This document shows, piece after piece, positions 24,575 to 34,145 of a stretch of DNA of 56,479 bases. The notes under the pieces were generated by a model. It worked only from the letters and a program-made list of their open reading frames with translations. It ran no database searches and was not told the origin of the DNA. The position numbers and the translations under genes are program-made. This DNA is from Desulfovibrio sp. (GTDB taxonomy: Bacteria; Desulfobacterota; Desulfovibrionia; Desulfovibrionales; Desulfovibrionaceae). The DNA lies in NCBI GenBank assembly GCA_031276485.1, contig JAISMY010000099.1, positions 1 through 56,479 of the forward strand, read 5' to 3'. Within the stretch, counting starts at the first letter, position 1. Every line of letters starts with the position of its first letter.

Positions 24575-27022
24575 ATGTTCAGACGCATTTTCGTTTATTG
24601 CCTTATCGCGGGCACGACGTTGGGCATCGCCGGCGCCGGCGCCGCGCTCGCCTTGTATCTGTGGGCGGCCCACGATCTGGTCAGCATCACCAGGGTCGGC
24701 GACTACCGTCCCGCGCAGGTGACCACCGTGTACGCCCGCGACAAGAGCATCATGGGCTACCTGTTCCGGGAAAAACGCTTCCCGGTCAACCTGGAGGCCA
24801 TGCCGCCCCACCTGCCCAAAGCCTTTCTGGCCGCCGAAGACGCGCGTTTCTTCGAGCATGTGGGGGTGGATTTGCAGGCCATACTCCGGGCTTTCATCAA
24901 CAACATGCTTGAAAACGAGCGGCTCCAGGGCGGAAGCACCATTACCCAGCAGCTTGTGAAACGCCTGCTCCTGACCCCGGAAAAGAGCTTTGAGCGCAAA
25001 ATCAAGGAAGCCCTTCTGGCCTACCGCCTGGAAGACTATCTGACGAAAGAACAGATCCTGTATCTGTATCTGAACCATATTTACCTCGGCAACAGTTCCT
25101 ACGGCGTGGAAGCCGCGGCCCGCACCTACTTCGCCAAACACGTCGGCGAACTTACCCTTGCCGAGTCGGCCGTTCTGGCCGGGTTGCCCAAGGCGCCCTC
25201 CACGAACAATCCCTATACAAAGCCGGAAAACACCAGGGAACGGCAACTCTGGGTTCTCAACCGCATGCGCCAGGTCGGCTTTATTACCGACGCCGAGTAC
25301 GATGCGGCCGCTGCGCAGCCGCTGGCGTACAAACCGATGCCCGACCCTTCCTGGACCGTGGGCTCATGGTATCTGGAAGAAGTGCGCCGGCAGCTCATCG
25401 CCTTTTTCGATGAGGCCAACGTCCGGCGGCTGGGCATTGCCCTGGACGTTTACGGAGAAGAAGCCGTCTACGAAGGAGGGCTGCATGTGTATACCGCCAT
25501 GGACCCCGCGCATCAGCGCGCCGCCGAGCAGGCTTTGCGCGCCGGGCTGCACGAGGCCGACCACCGCCGGGGCTGGCGCGGTCCTCTGGAGCAACCGCAG
25601 GGCGCGGAGCGGGACAAGTTTCTGAAAAACAGCGCCTTTACCCCCGCGGCCCTGGACAACAGCGGCTGGGTCAAGGCGCTGGTGACCGCCGTCGGCAAAA
25701 ACGGCGCGGAGGTCGCCCTGGGCAACGGCTACCGGGGGTACATCTCCGTCCGGACCATGGGCTGGTGCCGCACGCCCAACCCCAGGATCGCCGCGGCCGG
25801 CGCCGCGAAAATACAGGATGCGGCCAGGGTGCTGAATCCCGGCGACCTTGTTTTCGTTTCCGCTTACGGCGCGACGGGCACAGCCAATCCTGTGACGGAG
25901 CCGGCCGACCCGGACAACAGAAAAAATCCCGTCCCGGCCTACGTCCCGGGCGATATAAGCCCGGATACGGTCATACCGCTCTGCCTGGAACAGGTCCCGG
26001 ACCTGCAGGGCGCGCTGGCGTCCATCGAAGTGGATACCGGCGACCTGGTAGCCGTTGCCGGCGGTTATCATTTTTCGCCGGAAAGCCAGTTCAACAGGGC
26101 GACCCAGGCCCACCGCCAGCCGGGGTCCTCGTTCAAGCCCATTGTCTACTCGGCCGCTCTGGACCAGGGCTTCACGCCCGGCACCATCGTGTACGACACG
26201 CCCTTTGTCCTGCCGGACCGTTATACCAAGCGGATCTGGACCCCCGGCAACGCGGACGGGAAATTTCTCGGTCCCATTCCCGTAAGCCGGGCCATCGCGG
26301 CGTCGCGCAACGTCAGCACCGTGCGCGTGGCCCAGCAGATAGGCATGGAAGCGGTGGTGCAGCGGGCCCGCGACCTCGGCATTCAGGGCGACATTCCGGC
26401 TGTTCTGGCGGTCAGCCTGGGCAGCTACGAGGCCACGCCCCAGACCATGGCCGAGGCCTACTCCGCCTTCGCCAACGCGGGCAAGCGCATCAAGCCGCGC
26501 ATCATCACGGCTGTCGAGAACTGCTGGCGGGAACCCCTGGTGACTTTTGAGGCCGACGTCCGGGAAGCTGTAACCCCGCAGAACGCATACGTCATGGATT
26601 ACCTGCTCAAGGGCGTGATCACCGGGGGAACGGGAAGCGCGGCCCGCGTGCTGGGCAGGCCCATGGGCGGCAAAACCGGCACGTCCAACGACGAGCGCGA
26701 CGCATGGTTCATCGGCTTTACACCGCACCTTGTGACCAGCGTCTGGATCGGCTACGACAACAACATGCCGATGGGGCGCTCCGAATACGGCGGCAAAGCC
26801 GCCCTGCCCGTCTTCATCAAGTACCGCAGGGAAGTGGAAGCTTTCTACCCGCCGGATGATTTTCCAGTGCCTCCGGGCATAGTCTGGTCCTCGGGCCGGG
26901 AGGAAGCGGACGGGCAGAAAGGCGTGGGATTCCCCATGATCAGCGGCATCCCTCCCCGCTATGATTCCGCCGGCGGCGACGACTTGGGAGAACAGCTCAT
27001 GAAAGAGGAAATGTTTTTTTGA
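24575..27022 (+). CDS. mrcA: Bifunctional penicillin-binding protein 1A
   Basis: A class A PBP that polymerises and cross-links peptidoglycan at the outer face of the inner membrane. One membrane anchor spans residues 8-32. The glycosyltransferase domain has catalytic Glu88 in AEDARFFEH, and GGSTITQQLVKRLLL and RKIKEALLAYRLE. The transpeptidase has SSFK with nucleophile Ser518, SRN at 577-579 and KTG at 700-702. An OB-like insertion lies between them. The 815-residue length is typical. It follows the YkgJ gene by 20 bp. The AT-rich FkbM gene begins 49 bp after the stop, the boundary of a foreign insert. Confidence 0.9.
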   Translation: MFRRIFVYCLIAGTTLGIAGAGAALALYLWAAHDLVSITRVGDYRPAQVTTVYARDKSIMGYLFREKRFPVNLEAMPPHLPKAFLAAEDARFFEHVGVDLQAILRAFINNMLENERLQGGSTITQQLVKRLLLTPEKSFERKIKEALLAYRLEDYLTKEQILYLYLNHIYLGNSSYGVEAAARTYFAKHVGELTLAESAVLAGLPKAPSTNNPYTKPENTRERQLWVLNRMRQVGFITDAEYDAAAAQPLAYKPMPDPSWTVGSWYLEEVRRQLIAFFDEANVRRLGIALDVYGEEAVYEGGLHVYTAMDPAHQRAAEQALRAGLHEADHRRGWRGPLEQPQGAERDKFLKNSAFTPAALDNSGWVKALVTAVGKNGAEVALGNGYRGYISVRTMGWCRTPNPRIAAAGAAKIQDAARVLNPGDLVFVSAYGATGTANPVTEPADPDNRKNPVPAYVPGDISPDTVIPLCLEQVPDLQGALASIEVDTGDLVAVAGGYHFSPESQFNRATQAHRQPGSSFKPIVYSAALDQGFTPGTIVYDTPFVLPDRYTKRIWTPGNADGKFLGPIPVSRAIAASRNVSTVRVAQQIGMEAVVQRARDLGIQGDIPAVLAVSLGSYEATPQTMAEAYSAFANAGKRIKPRIITAVENCWREPLVTFEADVREAVTPQNAYVMDYLLKGVITGGTGSAARVLGRPMGGKTGTSNDERDAWFIGFTPHLVTSVWIGYDNNMPMGRSEYGGKAALPVFIKYRREVEAFYPPDDFPVPPGIVWSSGREEADGQKGVGFPMISGIPPRYDSAGGDDLGEQLMKEEMFF

Positions 27023-27058
27023 CGGATTATTTTTATTATATCAGTAAATCCATTATAT

Positions 27059-27064
27059 AGGAGG
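27059..27064 (+). promoter_or_regulatory. Consensus ribosome site of the phase-variable FkbM gene
   Basis: AGGAGG, seven bases before ATG 27072. It fixes the real start of the FkbM gene upstream of the G tract rather than at the first ATG of the long open frame (27397). Confidence 0.8.
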
Positions 27065-27071
27065 TTCTCTC

Positions 27072-28308
27072 ATGATAAATTATAAGGGGGGGGGGGGGGG
27101 GTATATACACTCAAACACTCCATAATATCCTCAGGGTAAGTGATTTTATATCAAAGTATCCTTGGGATAAATATATAAAAGAATATGATTTCTTTTTCTA
27201 TCTCAATAATCTTGATAAATTTGACAATGCAAGAGAATTTTTTTATGGTCACGATGAAACATCACTAGCTATATTTGACTATGTAATACAATATAGAGCA
27301 TGCACTTCTTTTTTTGGATTTCCTCTTCCTTTCGACATAGAAAATGCGCCGTTCACAAAAGCAGAATGGCAGCAACTTACAGAACGTGCGGAATCTATGA
27401 TTGATGGCTTTGCAGAGAATGATGTTATTTCGGATAGAATTGATACTTGGTTGCTGGAAAGTTATTCGTTACACAATATATGTGAAGTTGAAGAAGGTGA
27501 TATTGTTCTTGATTGCGGAACTTACAGCGGCAATACAACATTATATTTCGCAAATAAAGCAGGCAACACAGGCCATGTTTACGGATTTGAGGCTCACCCG
27601 AAAACATTTAAAAATCTTCGCAAAAATGTTGCACATCTTCAAAATTGTACGCCAATACGGGCGGCTGTAGCCACAGCCACAGGGATGGTTTGCTTTGACG
27701 AGAATGCGACTACAGCAAGCAGCATTCAAAAAAAAGGTATCCAAGTGCCGGCATTGAGTTTAAATGATTTTATAAATAGTCACAAAATTATAAATGTTGA
27801 TTTCATCAAGATGGATATTGAGGGTTGTGAAGCGGATGCTCTGCGCGGCGCAGACCGCATAATAAGTATGTTTCATCCTAAAATGGCCATATCTGTTTAT
27901 CATAAACTTGAAGATTTATATTTCTTACCACAACTTATACATAGCATTAACCGTGACTATATTTTCTATTTACGTCATTATTCAGACAATAAATACGAAA
28001 CAGTTCTTTTTTGTGTTCCAACCGAAACCGCTCACTCCGAGGATCTTTGTATAGCTGAAACCTTTCAGAAATCAGATATCTACAAACTCACTACATTACT
28101 ACATGCTATTTATACCGGATATCATGATATCTATTCCCCATGGATCTCAGAATACAAAAAACTATTGCGTGAATATCAAAATGCATCTGAATATTTACAT
28201 AAATCAATCAAGATATCGGAATGTTATGCAGAAAAAATAAAACAAATAGAAGCAGAAAATCATAGATTAAAATCGATTGTGACAAAATTTAGTGCGCAGA
28301 TAAAATAA
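27072..28308 (+). CDS. Phase-variable FkbM-family methyltransferase, currently out of frame
   Basis: Translation from ATG 27072 reads Met-Ile-Asn-Tyr-Lys, then Gly codons, and with 16 G's runs into a stop at 27123. The frame that starts at 27100 is open without a stop through the methyltransferase to 28308. With 15 or 18 G's the product would be one protein of about 411 residues. It has an unrecognised N-terminal region of about 110 residues, then an FkbM SAM domain (VLDCGTYSGNTTLYF, GFEAHPKTF, VDFIKMDIEGCEADAL) and a C-terminal coiled coil. FkbM enzymes O-methylate sugars and other small groups, so a surface-glycan target is likely. The gene is very AT-rich and looks imported. Confidence 0.75.
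27086..27101 (+). repeat. Poly-G tract of 16 bases in the FkbM gene
   Basis: Sixteen consecutive G's lie four codons after the start, in otherwise AT-rich DNA. Such tracts change length by slipped-strand replication. The count needed for the long frame is a multiple of three; the sequenced allele is one over. Homopolymer sequencing error could also alter the count. Confidence 0.9.
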
Positions 28309-28385
28309 CAAAGTAGAAACGCTCATAGCAGAGGTTAGGTGAGTGTTCAGAAACGTGGATACTAATTTAACAAAAGAAGACAGCA

Positions 28386-28452
28386 TGAGCCTTCAGGCCC
28401 ATGTGTCTTGCGCTTGGGTTGGGTCGAGCTGACCGTCCTGAAGGCCGGTGCT
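28386..28452 (+). promoter_or_regulatory. Structured leader upstream of hisS
   Basis: GCCTTCAGG (28389-28397) pairs with CCTGAAGGC (28437-28445), and GAGC / GCTC can extend the stem past a bulge. The structure ends about 22 bases before the hisS start. It could be an attenuator or another leader control of histidyl-tRNA synthetase. No T-box or histidine-codon leader was recognised. Confidence 0.35.
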
Positions 28453-28474
28453 CAAACCATAAAAGGACGCTGTG

Positions 28475-29791
28475 ATGAATACCCCGCGGACGGTCAAGGG
28501 ATTTTACGACATTTTCCACCCGCAGAGCGCCCTGTACACCTTTATGGAAAACACGGCGCGCCGCGTGTTCGGCGCTTACGGTTTTGAGGAACTGCGCCTG
28601 CCGGTGCTGGAGTTCACGGAACTGTTCCGGCGCGGCATAGGCGGGGATACGGACATCGTGCAAAAGGAGATGTACACCTTCGCGGACCGCAAGGGGCGCT
28701 CCCTGACCCTGCGCCCGGAGGCCACGGCCGGCGTTGTGCGCGCCTATCTCGAAAGCGGCAGGCACGGCCGCGACGCCGTGTGCAGGCTGTTCGTCTGCGG
28801 CCCCATGTTCCGCTATGAACGCCCGCAGGCCGGGAGGACACGGCAGTTTCACCAGCTCAACTGTGAATGCCTGGGCGCCGCCAACGCCCAGGCCGATGCG
28901 GAAATCCTGCTCATGCTCGACGCCTTTCTGCGCGAACTGGGCCTGACCGGCCTGCGCACCGAACTGAATACCCTGGGCTGCCGCGCATGCCGTCCCGGCT
29001 ACATGGAAAAACTCTCCGCTTTCCTGCGCGCCCTGAACCCGGAAACACTCTGTCCCGACTGCCGCAGACGCCTGGAAAGCAACCCCCTGCGCATTCTGGA
29101 CTGCAAGGTGCCTGCCTGCAGAGAACAGACCGCGCAAGTGCCCGCCGTGCGCGACCATGTCTGTGCGGAATGCGCCGCGCATTTTGAAACCGTCCTCGGC
29201 ATCCTGGGCAGGGAAAAGGTGAGCGTGGTTCTCAACCCGCGTCTGGTGCGCGGATTGGACTACTATATGCGCACAACCTTTGAAATCGTATCCGAAGCCA
29301 TAGGCGCCCAGGGATCCGTCGCCGGAGGCGGGCGCTACGACGGCCTGACCACCCTGCTCGGCGGCCCGGCCGTTCCCGGCATAGGCTTTGCCTGCGGCAT
29401 GGAGCGCCTGGCCCTGGCCCTCGACGGGCAGGGGAAAGGCCGTTTCGCTCCCCGGCCGGATTTCTATTTCGCCGTGCTGGACCGCGAATGCGCGGACAAG
29501 GCGCTGCACGCCGCGCAAATCCTGCGCGCGGCCGCGTTGTCCGGCACCGTGGACTTCAGGGACGGCAAACTCGGCGCCAAACTGCGCCGGGCCGCGCAGG
29601 CCGACGCGGAATACTGCCTCATCTTCGGCGCGGCCGAGTTCGCCGAAGACAAGGTGATCGTCAAAAACATGGACGACGGCGCCCAGGTCTCCCTTCCCCT
29701 GTCCACCCTCGGAGACTGGGCGGAGATACGCTTTGAAAACAAAAAGGAAGCATCCCGCAAGGGCCGCTTGCCGCTCTTTCAGGCCACATAA
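28475..29791 (+). CDS. hisS: Histidyl-tRNA synthetase
   Basis: A class II synthetase that charges tRNA-His. Motif 2 is seen as GPMFRYERPQAGRTRQFHQ, the histidine-A block as RGLDYYMRTTFE and the second as AGGGRYDGL. Motif 3 follows as GFACGMERLAL. The C-terminal anticodon domain is present. The 438-residue length favours HisS over the shorter HisZ paralogue. A run of cysteines at residues 168-228 (CRAC, CPDC, CAEC) forms an unusual insertion with possible zinc sites. AAAAGGA lies before the ATG at 28475, and a GTG just upstream is the alternative. Confidence 0.9.
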   Translation: MNTPRTVKGFYDIFHPQSALYTFMENTARRVFGAYGFEELRLPVLEFTELFRRGIGGDTDIVQKEMYTFADRKGRSLTLRPEATAGVVRAYLESGRHGRDAVCRLFVCGPMFRYERPQAGRTRQFHQLNCECLGAANAQADAEILLMLDAFLRELGLTGLRTELNTLGCRACRPGYMEKLSAFLRALNPETLCPDCRRRLESNPLRILDCKVPACREQTAQVPAVRDHVCAECAAHFETVLGILGREKVSVVLNPRLVRGLDYYMRTTFEIVSEAIGAQGSVAGGGRYDGLTTLLGGPAVPGIGFACGMERLALALDGQGKGRFAPRPDFYFAVLDRECADKALHAAQILRAAALSGTVDFRDGKLGAKLRRAAQADAEYCLIFGAAEFAEDKVIVKNMDDGAQVSLPLSTLGDWAEIRFENKKEASRKGRLPLFQAT

Positions 29792-29807
29792 CAGGCGTGA
29801 CGTCTCA

Positions 29808-29970
29808 ATGGAGCTTACCTGCAAAAGTACGCCGGGAGAGCTTATGCAAGAATCTGCGGACACGCGGGCCGTGAAGCGGCACGGCGGCACCTTGGCCGGG
29901 CGGGAAAAACGTCTGCTGAATTTGGGATGCGGCAGGACATTTCATCCCGCCTGGTTCAATGTGGATTTTA
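29808..29970 (+). pseudogene. Truncated class I methyltransferase gene start
   Basis: From ATG 29808 the frame encodes about 53 sensible residues ending in KRLLNLGCGRTFHPAWFNVDF, the usual SAM-binding start of small methyltransferases linked to glycan clusters. After this the sequence turns AT-rich and the similarity to any protein stops; the frame ends at 30110. I read it as a gene whose remainder was lost by deletion or replacement. It begins 16 bases after hisS. Confidence 0.55.
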
Positions 29971-30136
29971 GAGAGTGTACATCAACGGATAGATTTTCTA
30001 CGCAAAAATATTATAAAATCAGCATGTTGTCAGGATGTTTCTCAACACCTCGACACAGCTCGGAAAAACTTGTAATTTTAGGATGTTACCATGATTATAC
30101 CTATCTATAGGTAAGAACTCTCGAAAAAATTACCAT
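29971..30136. other. AT-rich spacer before the M24 peptidase gene
   Basis: No gene was recognised. The change in base composition at about 29970 and back at about 30136 marks the scar of the truncated methyltransferase gene. Confidence 0.5.
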
Positions 30137-31207
30137 ATGGACAACACCGTTTTTGCCGGCCGCCGCGAGCGCCTGCGGCCGTTCCTGCGCGAAGGAGGGC
30201 CGTCGGCCCTGCTTGTGACCCTGGACGCCGACCGTTTTTATCTGAGCGGCTTTGAACTGCACGACGCGCAGATCAACGAAAGTTCCGGCTGCCTGCTGAT
30301 TACGGCGGACGGCCGCGACCTGCTCTGCACCGACCGTCGCTTTGCCGATGCCGCCGCGCGTCTGTGGGATGAAAACGACATTGTCGTTTACCGGGGCGAC
30401 GGGCTGAAAGATATCAACGCCCTGCTCAAAGACCGCGTGTCCGGCGAGGTCGGCTTTACCCCCTCGGCACTGAGCGTGGAAGCCTTTGAAGTCATCGGCG
30501 CCGGCGTGCGCATGCGCGACGCGGGCAACCCGGTAGCGGATCTGCGCATCATCAAGGACGACGACGAGATCGGCAAGCTGGAAAACGCCTGCCGCCTCAA
30601 CCGGGAACTTATGCGCAAGCTGCCCGCCCTGGCCCGCCCCGGCCTGACGGAGGCCGCCCTGGCTTGGGAAATAGAACGCTTCTGGCGCGAGCGGGGGGCG
30701 GAGGAACTGGCCTTTCCGTCCATCGTCGCCGTGGACGGCAATGCCGCCCTGCCGCATGCCGTGCCCGGACACACCGAAATTACCGACGCCTGTTGTCTGC
30801 TCGTGGACGCCGGCTGCCGGCTCGACGGCTATTGCTCGGACCAGACCCGCACCCTGTGGATCGGGGACAAGCCCGACGCCCTCTTTACTTCGGACCTGCA
30901 ACTGGTCCGCGAAGCGCAGGAGCGGGCCTTGCGCGGTATCCGTCCGGGTATGACGGCCCGCGAAGTTTACGGAATCGCCGCTTCCTTTCTGGAGGCTGCG
31001 GGCGTGCTGAACCTGTTCACGCATGCCCTCGGCCACGGGATCGGCCTCCAGACGCACGAAGCCCCGTCTCTGAACGAAAGCTCGGAAGTCATCCTGCGGC
31101 CGGGCATGGTCCTGACCGTCGAACCCGGCCTGTACCGGCGGGGCCGCTACGGCATCCGCTGGGAACACATGGCGCTGGTGACCGAAGACGGCGCGCGGAT
31201 CCTGTAA
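30137..31207 (+). CDS. M24 metallopeptidase, Xaa-Pro aminopeptidase type
   Basis: Cleaves N-terminal residues before proline, or prolidase-type dipeptides, using two metal ions in a pita-bread fold. The N-terminal creatinase-like domain is followed by the catalytic domain. All five metal ligands are visible: Asp224 in LVDAGC, Asp235 in CSDQTRT, His300 in ALGHGIG, Glu329 in TVEPGLY and Glu343 in IRWEHMAL. The 356-residue length fits short bacterial pepP/pepQ homologues. No clear Shine-Dalgarno precedes the ATG, which lies just after the AT-rich scar. Confidence 0.85.
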   Translation: MDNTVFAGRRERLRPFLREGGPSALLVTLDADRFYLSGFELHDAQINESSGCLLITADGRDLLCTDRRFADAAARLWDENDIVVYRGDGLKDINALLKDRVSGEVGFTPSALSVEAFEVIGAGVRMRDAGNPVADLRIIKDDDEIGKLENACRLNRELMRKLPALARPGLTEAALAWEIERFWRERGAEELAFPSIVAVDGNAALPHAVPGHTEITDACCLLVDAGCRLDGYCSDQTRTLWIGDKPDALFTSDLQLVREAQERALRGIRPGMTAREVYGIAASFLEAAGVLNLFTHALGHGIGLQTHEAPSLNESSEVILRPGMVLTVEPGLYRRGRYGIRWEHMALVTEDGARIL

Positions 31208-31278
31208 TAAAGGAATCTCAGATAAAAACTTCAGGCGAGGCAAATTCCCGCTCTGAACTTCGTCGCCTGCGCCTGACT

Positions 31279-34101
31279 GTGCGAGGCCAGGTCCAGGGGG
31301 TGGGTTTTCGTCCCTTCGTGTTTCTTCTTGCGGAACGCTGCGCGCTTACCGGTTTTGTGCGTAACGGACCGGAGGGAGTGCTCATTGAAGTTCAGGGGGG
31401 GGAAAAGGCGCTGCGCGTCTTCGCTTCGGGACTGGAACGGGATTTGCCGCCGCTGGCCCGCATTACCGGCATAGACCGCGAAGACCTGCCCCTCAAGCCG
31501 GGGGAAACGGTCTTCGCCATAGCGGGCAGCGGCGACGGACGCAGCCGGTCCGTGCTGGTCAGCCCGGATGTCGGCATCTGTCCGCAATGTCTGGCCGAAA
31601 TACGCGACGGCGCGAACCGGCGCTTCGGGCATCCTTTTGCCAACTGCACGGACTGCGGCCCGCGCTACAGCCTCACCCGCAGCATCCCCTACGACCGTTC
31701 CGGCACCAGCATGGCCTGTTTTCCCATGTGTCCGGAATGCCGCGCCGAATATGAAAACCCGCGCGACAGGCGTTTCCACGCCCAGCCCAACGCCTGCCCG
31801 AACTGCGGACCGGCGCTGCGCCTGGAACTTCCCGGCGCGACGGGAGAACGTGTTTCAATCCGCATCGACGGGGAACGCGCCCTGCCCGCCCTCGCGCGTT
31901 TTCTGTTTGCCGGCGGCATAGCCGCGGTCAAGGGCGTAGGAGGGTTTCATCTGGCCTGTGACGCGCGCAACGACCGGGCGGTTGCCGAATTGCGCCGGCG
32001 TAAGCGGCGTCCGCGCCGCGCCCTGGCGGTGACGGTCGCCGGCCTCGCCGACGCCCGGCGCATCGCGGCCCTGGGTCCCGCGGAGGAAGCCGCGCTCCTG
32101 TCCCCGGAACGGCCCATAGTCATCTGCCCCTTGCGCCCGCAGGCTGTGTTTCAGAAAAGCGGGGCGGCGGGCACGCGTTCCGCGACCGCGGCGACGGCCG
32201 GATTTCCCGCGGACGGGCGGACGGGCGGGATTGCCGCCGGCGTCTCCGCTCTTGTCGCTCCGGACACGCGCAGCATCGGCGTCATGTTGCCGTACAGCCC
32301 GCTGCATGTTCTCCTGATGGACGAATTTGCCGCCCTGGCGCGGCGGGAAGGGAGGAAGGGCCCGGCCGTCCTCGTGATGACTTCCGGCAACAGGCGCGGG
32401 GAACCCATCTGTCTCGGCAACCGCGAGGCGCGCGCCGCGCTGGCCGGCATTGCCGACGCCTTTCTTTTTCACAACCGGGACATTCTTGTCCGCGTGGACG
32501 ATTCCGTAGTGCGCCCGCGCCCGGCGCGGGACGGGCGGCAACCCGGCCTGCTCTTTTTCCGCCGCGCGCGCGGTTTTGTACCCCGGCCCGTCAGTTTCGC
32601 CGCTTCACTGCAGACCGGGGAGGAGACGCGCTTCCCGCAGTCCGCCCCGGCCGGCGCCGGGCAAAATACGGACGCTGCATTGAACCCCGCAAGGGAACGC
32701 CTGCGGACGCCCGACGGACGCTTCTCCCCGCGCAACCCCACGCGCGGCGGCGGGCAAAGCCCGGACAACCTCCCGGCCTTGACCGCGGGGCCTTCGCGCA
32801 AGCTCCCGAGCGGCAGCGCGCAAAGCCCGGATACATCCCCCCGGCTGGATGATTCCCTGCCCTGCGTGTTCGGGGCGGGGGCAGAACTCAAAAATGCCCT
32901 GTGCCTGACCAGAGGTACGGAAGCCTTTGTCGGCCAGCACGCAGGCGATATGGAAGATCCGGGCGCCGCCGCCTTTCATGAGGAAGTGCGCGGGCATTTG
33001 GCGCGTCTTCTGCACGTCGAGCCGGATATCGTCGTGCGCGACGCGCATCCCGATGCCCTCAGCGGCCGTCTTGCCGAAGAATATGCCGGGCGCTTCGGCC
33101 TGCCCGTCCTGCGGCTTCAGCATCATTTCGCCCATGCGCACGCGGTCCTGGCCGAGAACGGCCATGCCGGCAAAGCCCTGGTTCTCGTGCTGGACGGGTC
33201 GGGTTACGGGTCTGACGGGACGTTGTGGGGCGGTGAACTTCTCTTTGTCGAACCTTGTCCGGCCGGAGGCGGGCCGCCGGCGCATGAACGAACGGCCCGC
33301 CTGGCTCCGCTGGATTTACCGGGAGGCGATGCCGCCGTGCGCGAACCCTGGCGCATCGCCCACGCCCTGTTGCTGCGCCTCGGGTTGATCGACGGGCGCG
33401 GATTCGCGCCTTTCCCCCTTCCCTGGCTTCCGGGGAAAGCCTTTGCGGCGGATATGCTGCCGCGGATGCTGGAGGCAGGGCTGAACACGCCGCGCGCAAG
33501 CGGCTGCGGCCGCCTTTTCGACGCTGTTTCCGCCCTGCTCGGGCTTTGCCTGGAAGCCGGCTACGAGGGACAGGCGGCAATATGCCTGGAAGAAGCGCAG
33601 AGGCTTCCTCCTTTTTACCCGGAAGCTTTTCCTCCGGATTCGGTGTTGTACCCCTGCCCGCTGCTGCCCGACCCGGATTCCGGTCCCGCCGTCCGCTCCG
33701 CTCAAGCAGGAAACGGGCTGTTTTTTTTGGACACCCGCGCGCTGTTTCGCGCCCTGTGCGAAGACCTTGCCTGCGGTACGCCGTCCCCGCTTATCGCGCG
33801 GCGTTTTCACCGCAGCCTTGCCGCCGGGCTTGTGGATGCCGCGGTTTTTGCGGCGGCTGCGCGCGGCGTGAACACTGTGGGTCTGTCCGGCGGCTGCATG
33901 CTGAACATGACCTTGAGCGGGCTTTTGCGCCGGGGGCTGGAAGAAAAAGGACTGGCGGTACTGGAACATGTTCTGCTCCCGCCCGGAGACGGATGCATCG
34001 GCTTCGGGCAGGCTGTTTACGGAGTTCTCGCGTCCCGCTGCGCGTCGGAATCCGCCTGCCCGTCTGCCCCTCCGACTGTCGTGAACGGCATGCGCCTGTA
34101 A
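31279..34101 (+). CDS. hypF: Carbamoyltransferase HypF (NiFe-hydrogenase maturation)
   Basis: HypF makes the thiocarbamate precursor of the CN ligands of NiFe hydrogenase from carbamoyl phosphate. Domains in order are acylphosphatase (VQGVGFRPF), paired zinc fingers (CPQC ... CTDC and CPEC ... CPNC), a YrdC-like domain, and a Kae1-like domain with HHFAHAHAVL and LSGGCMLN. Start choice is odd: GTG 31279 is the only legal start near the domain but removes part of the first strand. A good AAGGA (31210-31214) precedes an ATA at 31222 where an ATG would be expected. About 75 extra residues rich in Pro, Arg and Ser (32605-32865) lie between the YrdC and Kae1 parts. Confidence 0.85.
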   Translation: MRGQVQGVGFRPFVFLLAERCALTGFVRNGPEGVLIEVQGGEKALRVFASGLERDLPPLARITGIDREDLPLKPGETVFAIAGSGDGRSRSVLVSPDVGICPQCLAEIRDGANRRFGHPFANCTDCGPRYSLTRSIPYDRSGTSMACFPMCPECRAEYENPRDRRFHAQPNACPNCGPALRLELPGATGERVSIRIDGERALPALARFLFAGGIAAVKGVGGFHLACDARNDRAVAELRRRKRRPRRALAVTVAGLADARRIAALGPAEEAALLSPERPIVICPLRPQAVFQKSGAAGTRSATAATAGFPADGRTGGIAAGVSALVAPDTRSIGVMLPYSPLHVLLMDEFAALARREGRKGPAVLVMTSGNRRGEPICLGNREARAALAGIADAFLFHNRDILVRVDDSVVRPRPARDGRQPGLLFFRRARGFVPRPVSFAASLQTGEETRFPQSAPAGAGQNTDAALNPARERLRTPDGRFSPRNPTRGGGQSPDNLPALTAGPSRKLPSGSAQSPDTSPRLDDSLPCVFGAGAELKNALCLTRGTEAFVGQHAGDMEDPGAAAFHEEVRGHLARLLHVEPDIVVRDAHPDALSGRLAEEYAGRFGLPVLRLQHHFAHAHAVLAENGHAGKALVLVLDGSGYGSDGTLWGGELLFVEPCPAGGGPPAHERTARLAPLDLPGGDAAVREPWRIAHALLLRLGLIDGRGFAPFPLPWLPGKAFAADMLPRMLEAGLNTPRASGCGRLFDAVSALLGLCLEAGYEGQAAICLEEAQRLPPFYPEAFPPDSVLYPCPLLPDPDSGPAVRSAQAGNGLFFLDTRALFRALCEDLACGTPSPLIARRFHRSLAAGLVDAAVFAAAARGVNTVGLSGGCMLNMTLSGLLRRGLEEKGLAVLEHVLLPPGDGCIGFGQAVYGVLASRCASESACPSAPPTVVNGMRL

Positions 34102-34145
34102 GGCCTTACCTGTTCACCCTCTTTACGCTTCATCAGAAGATATCG

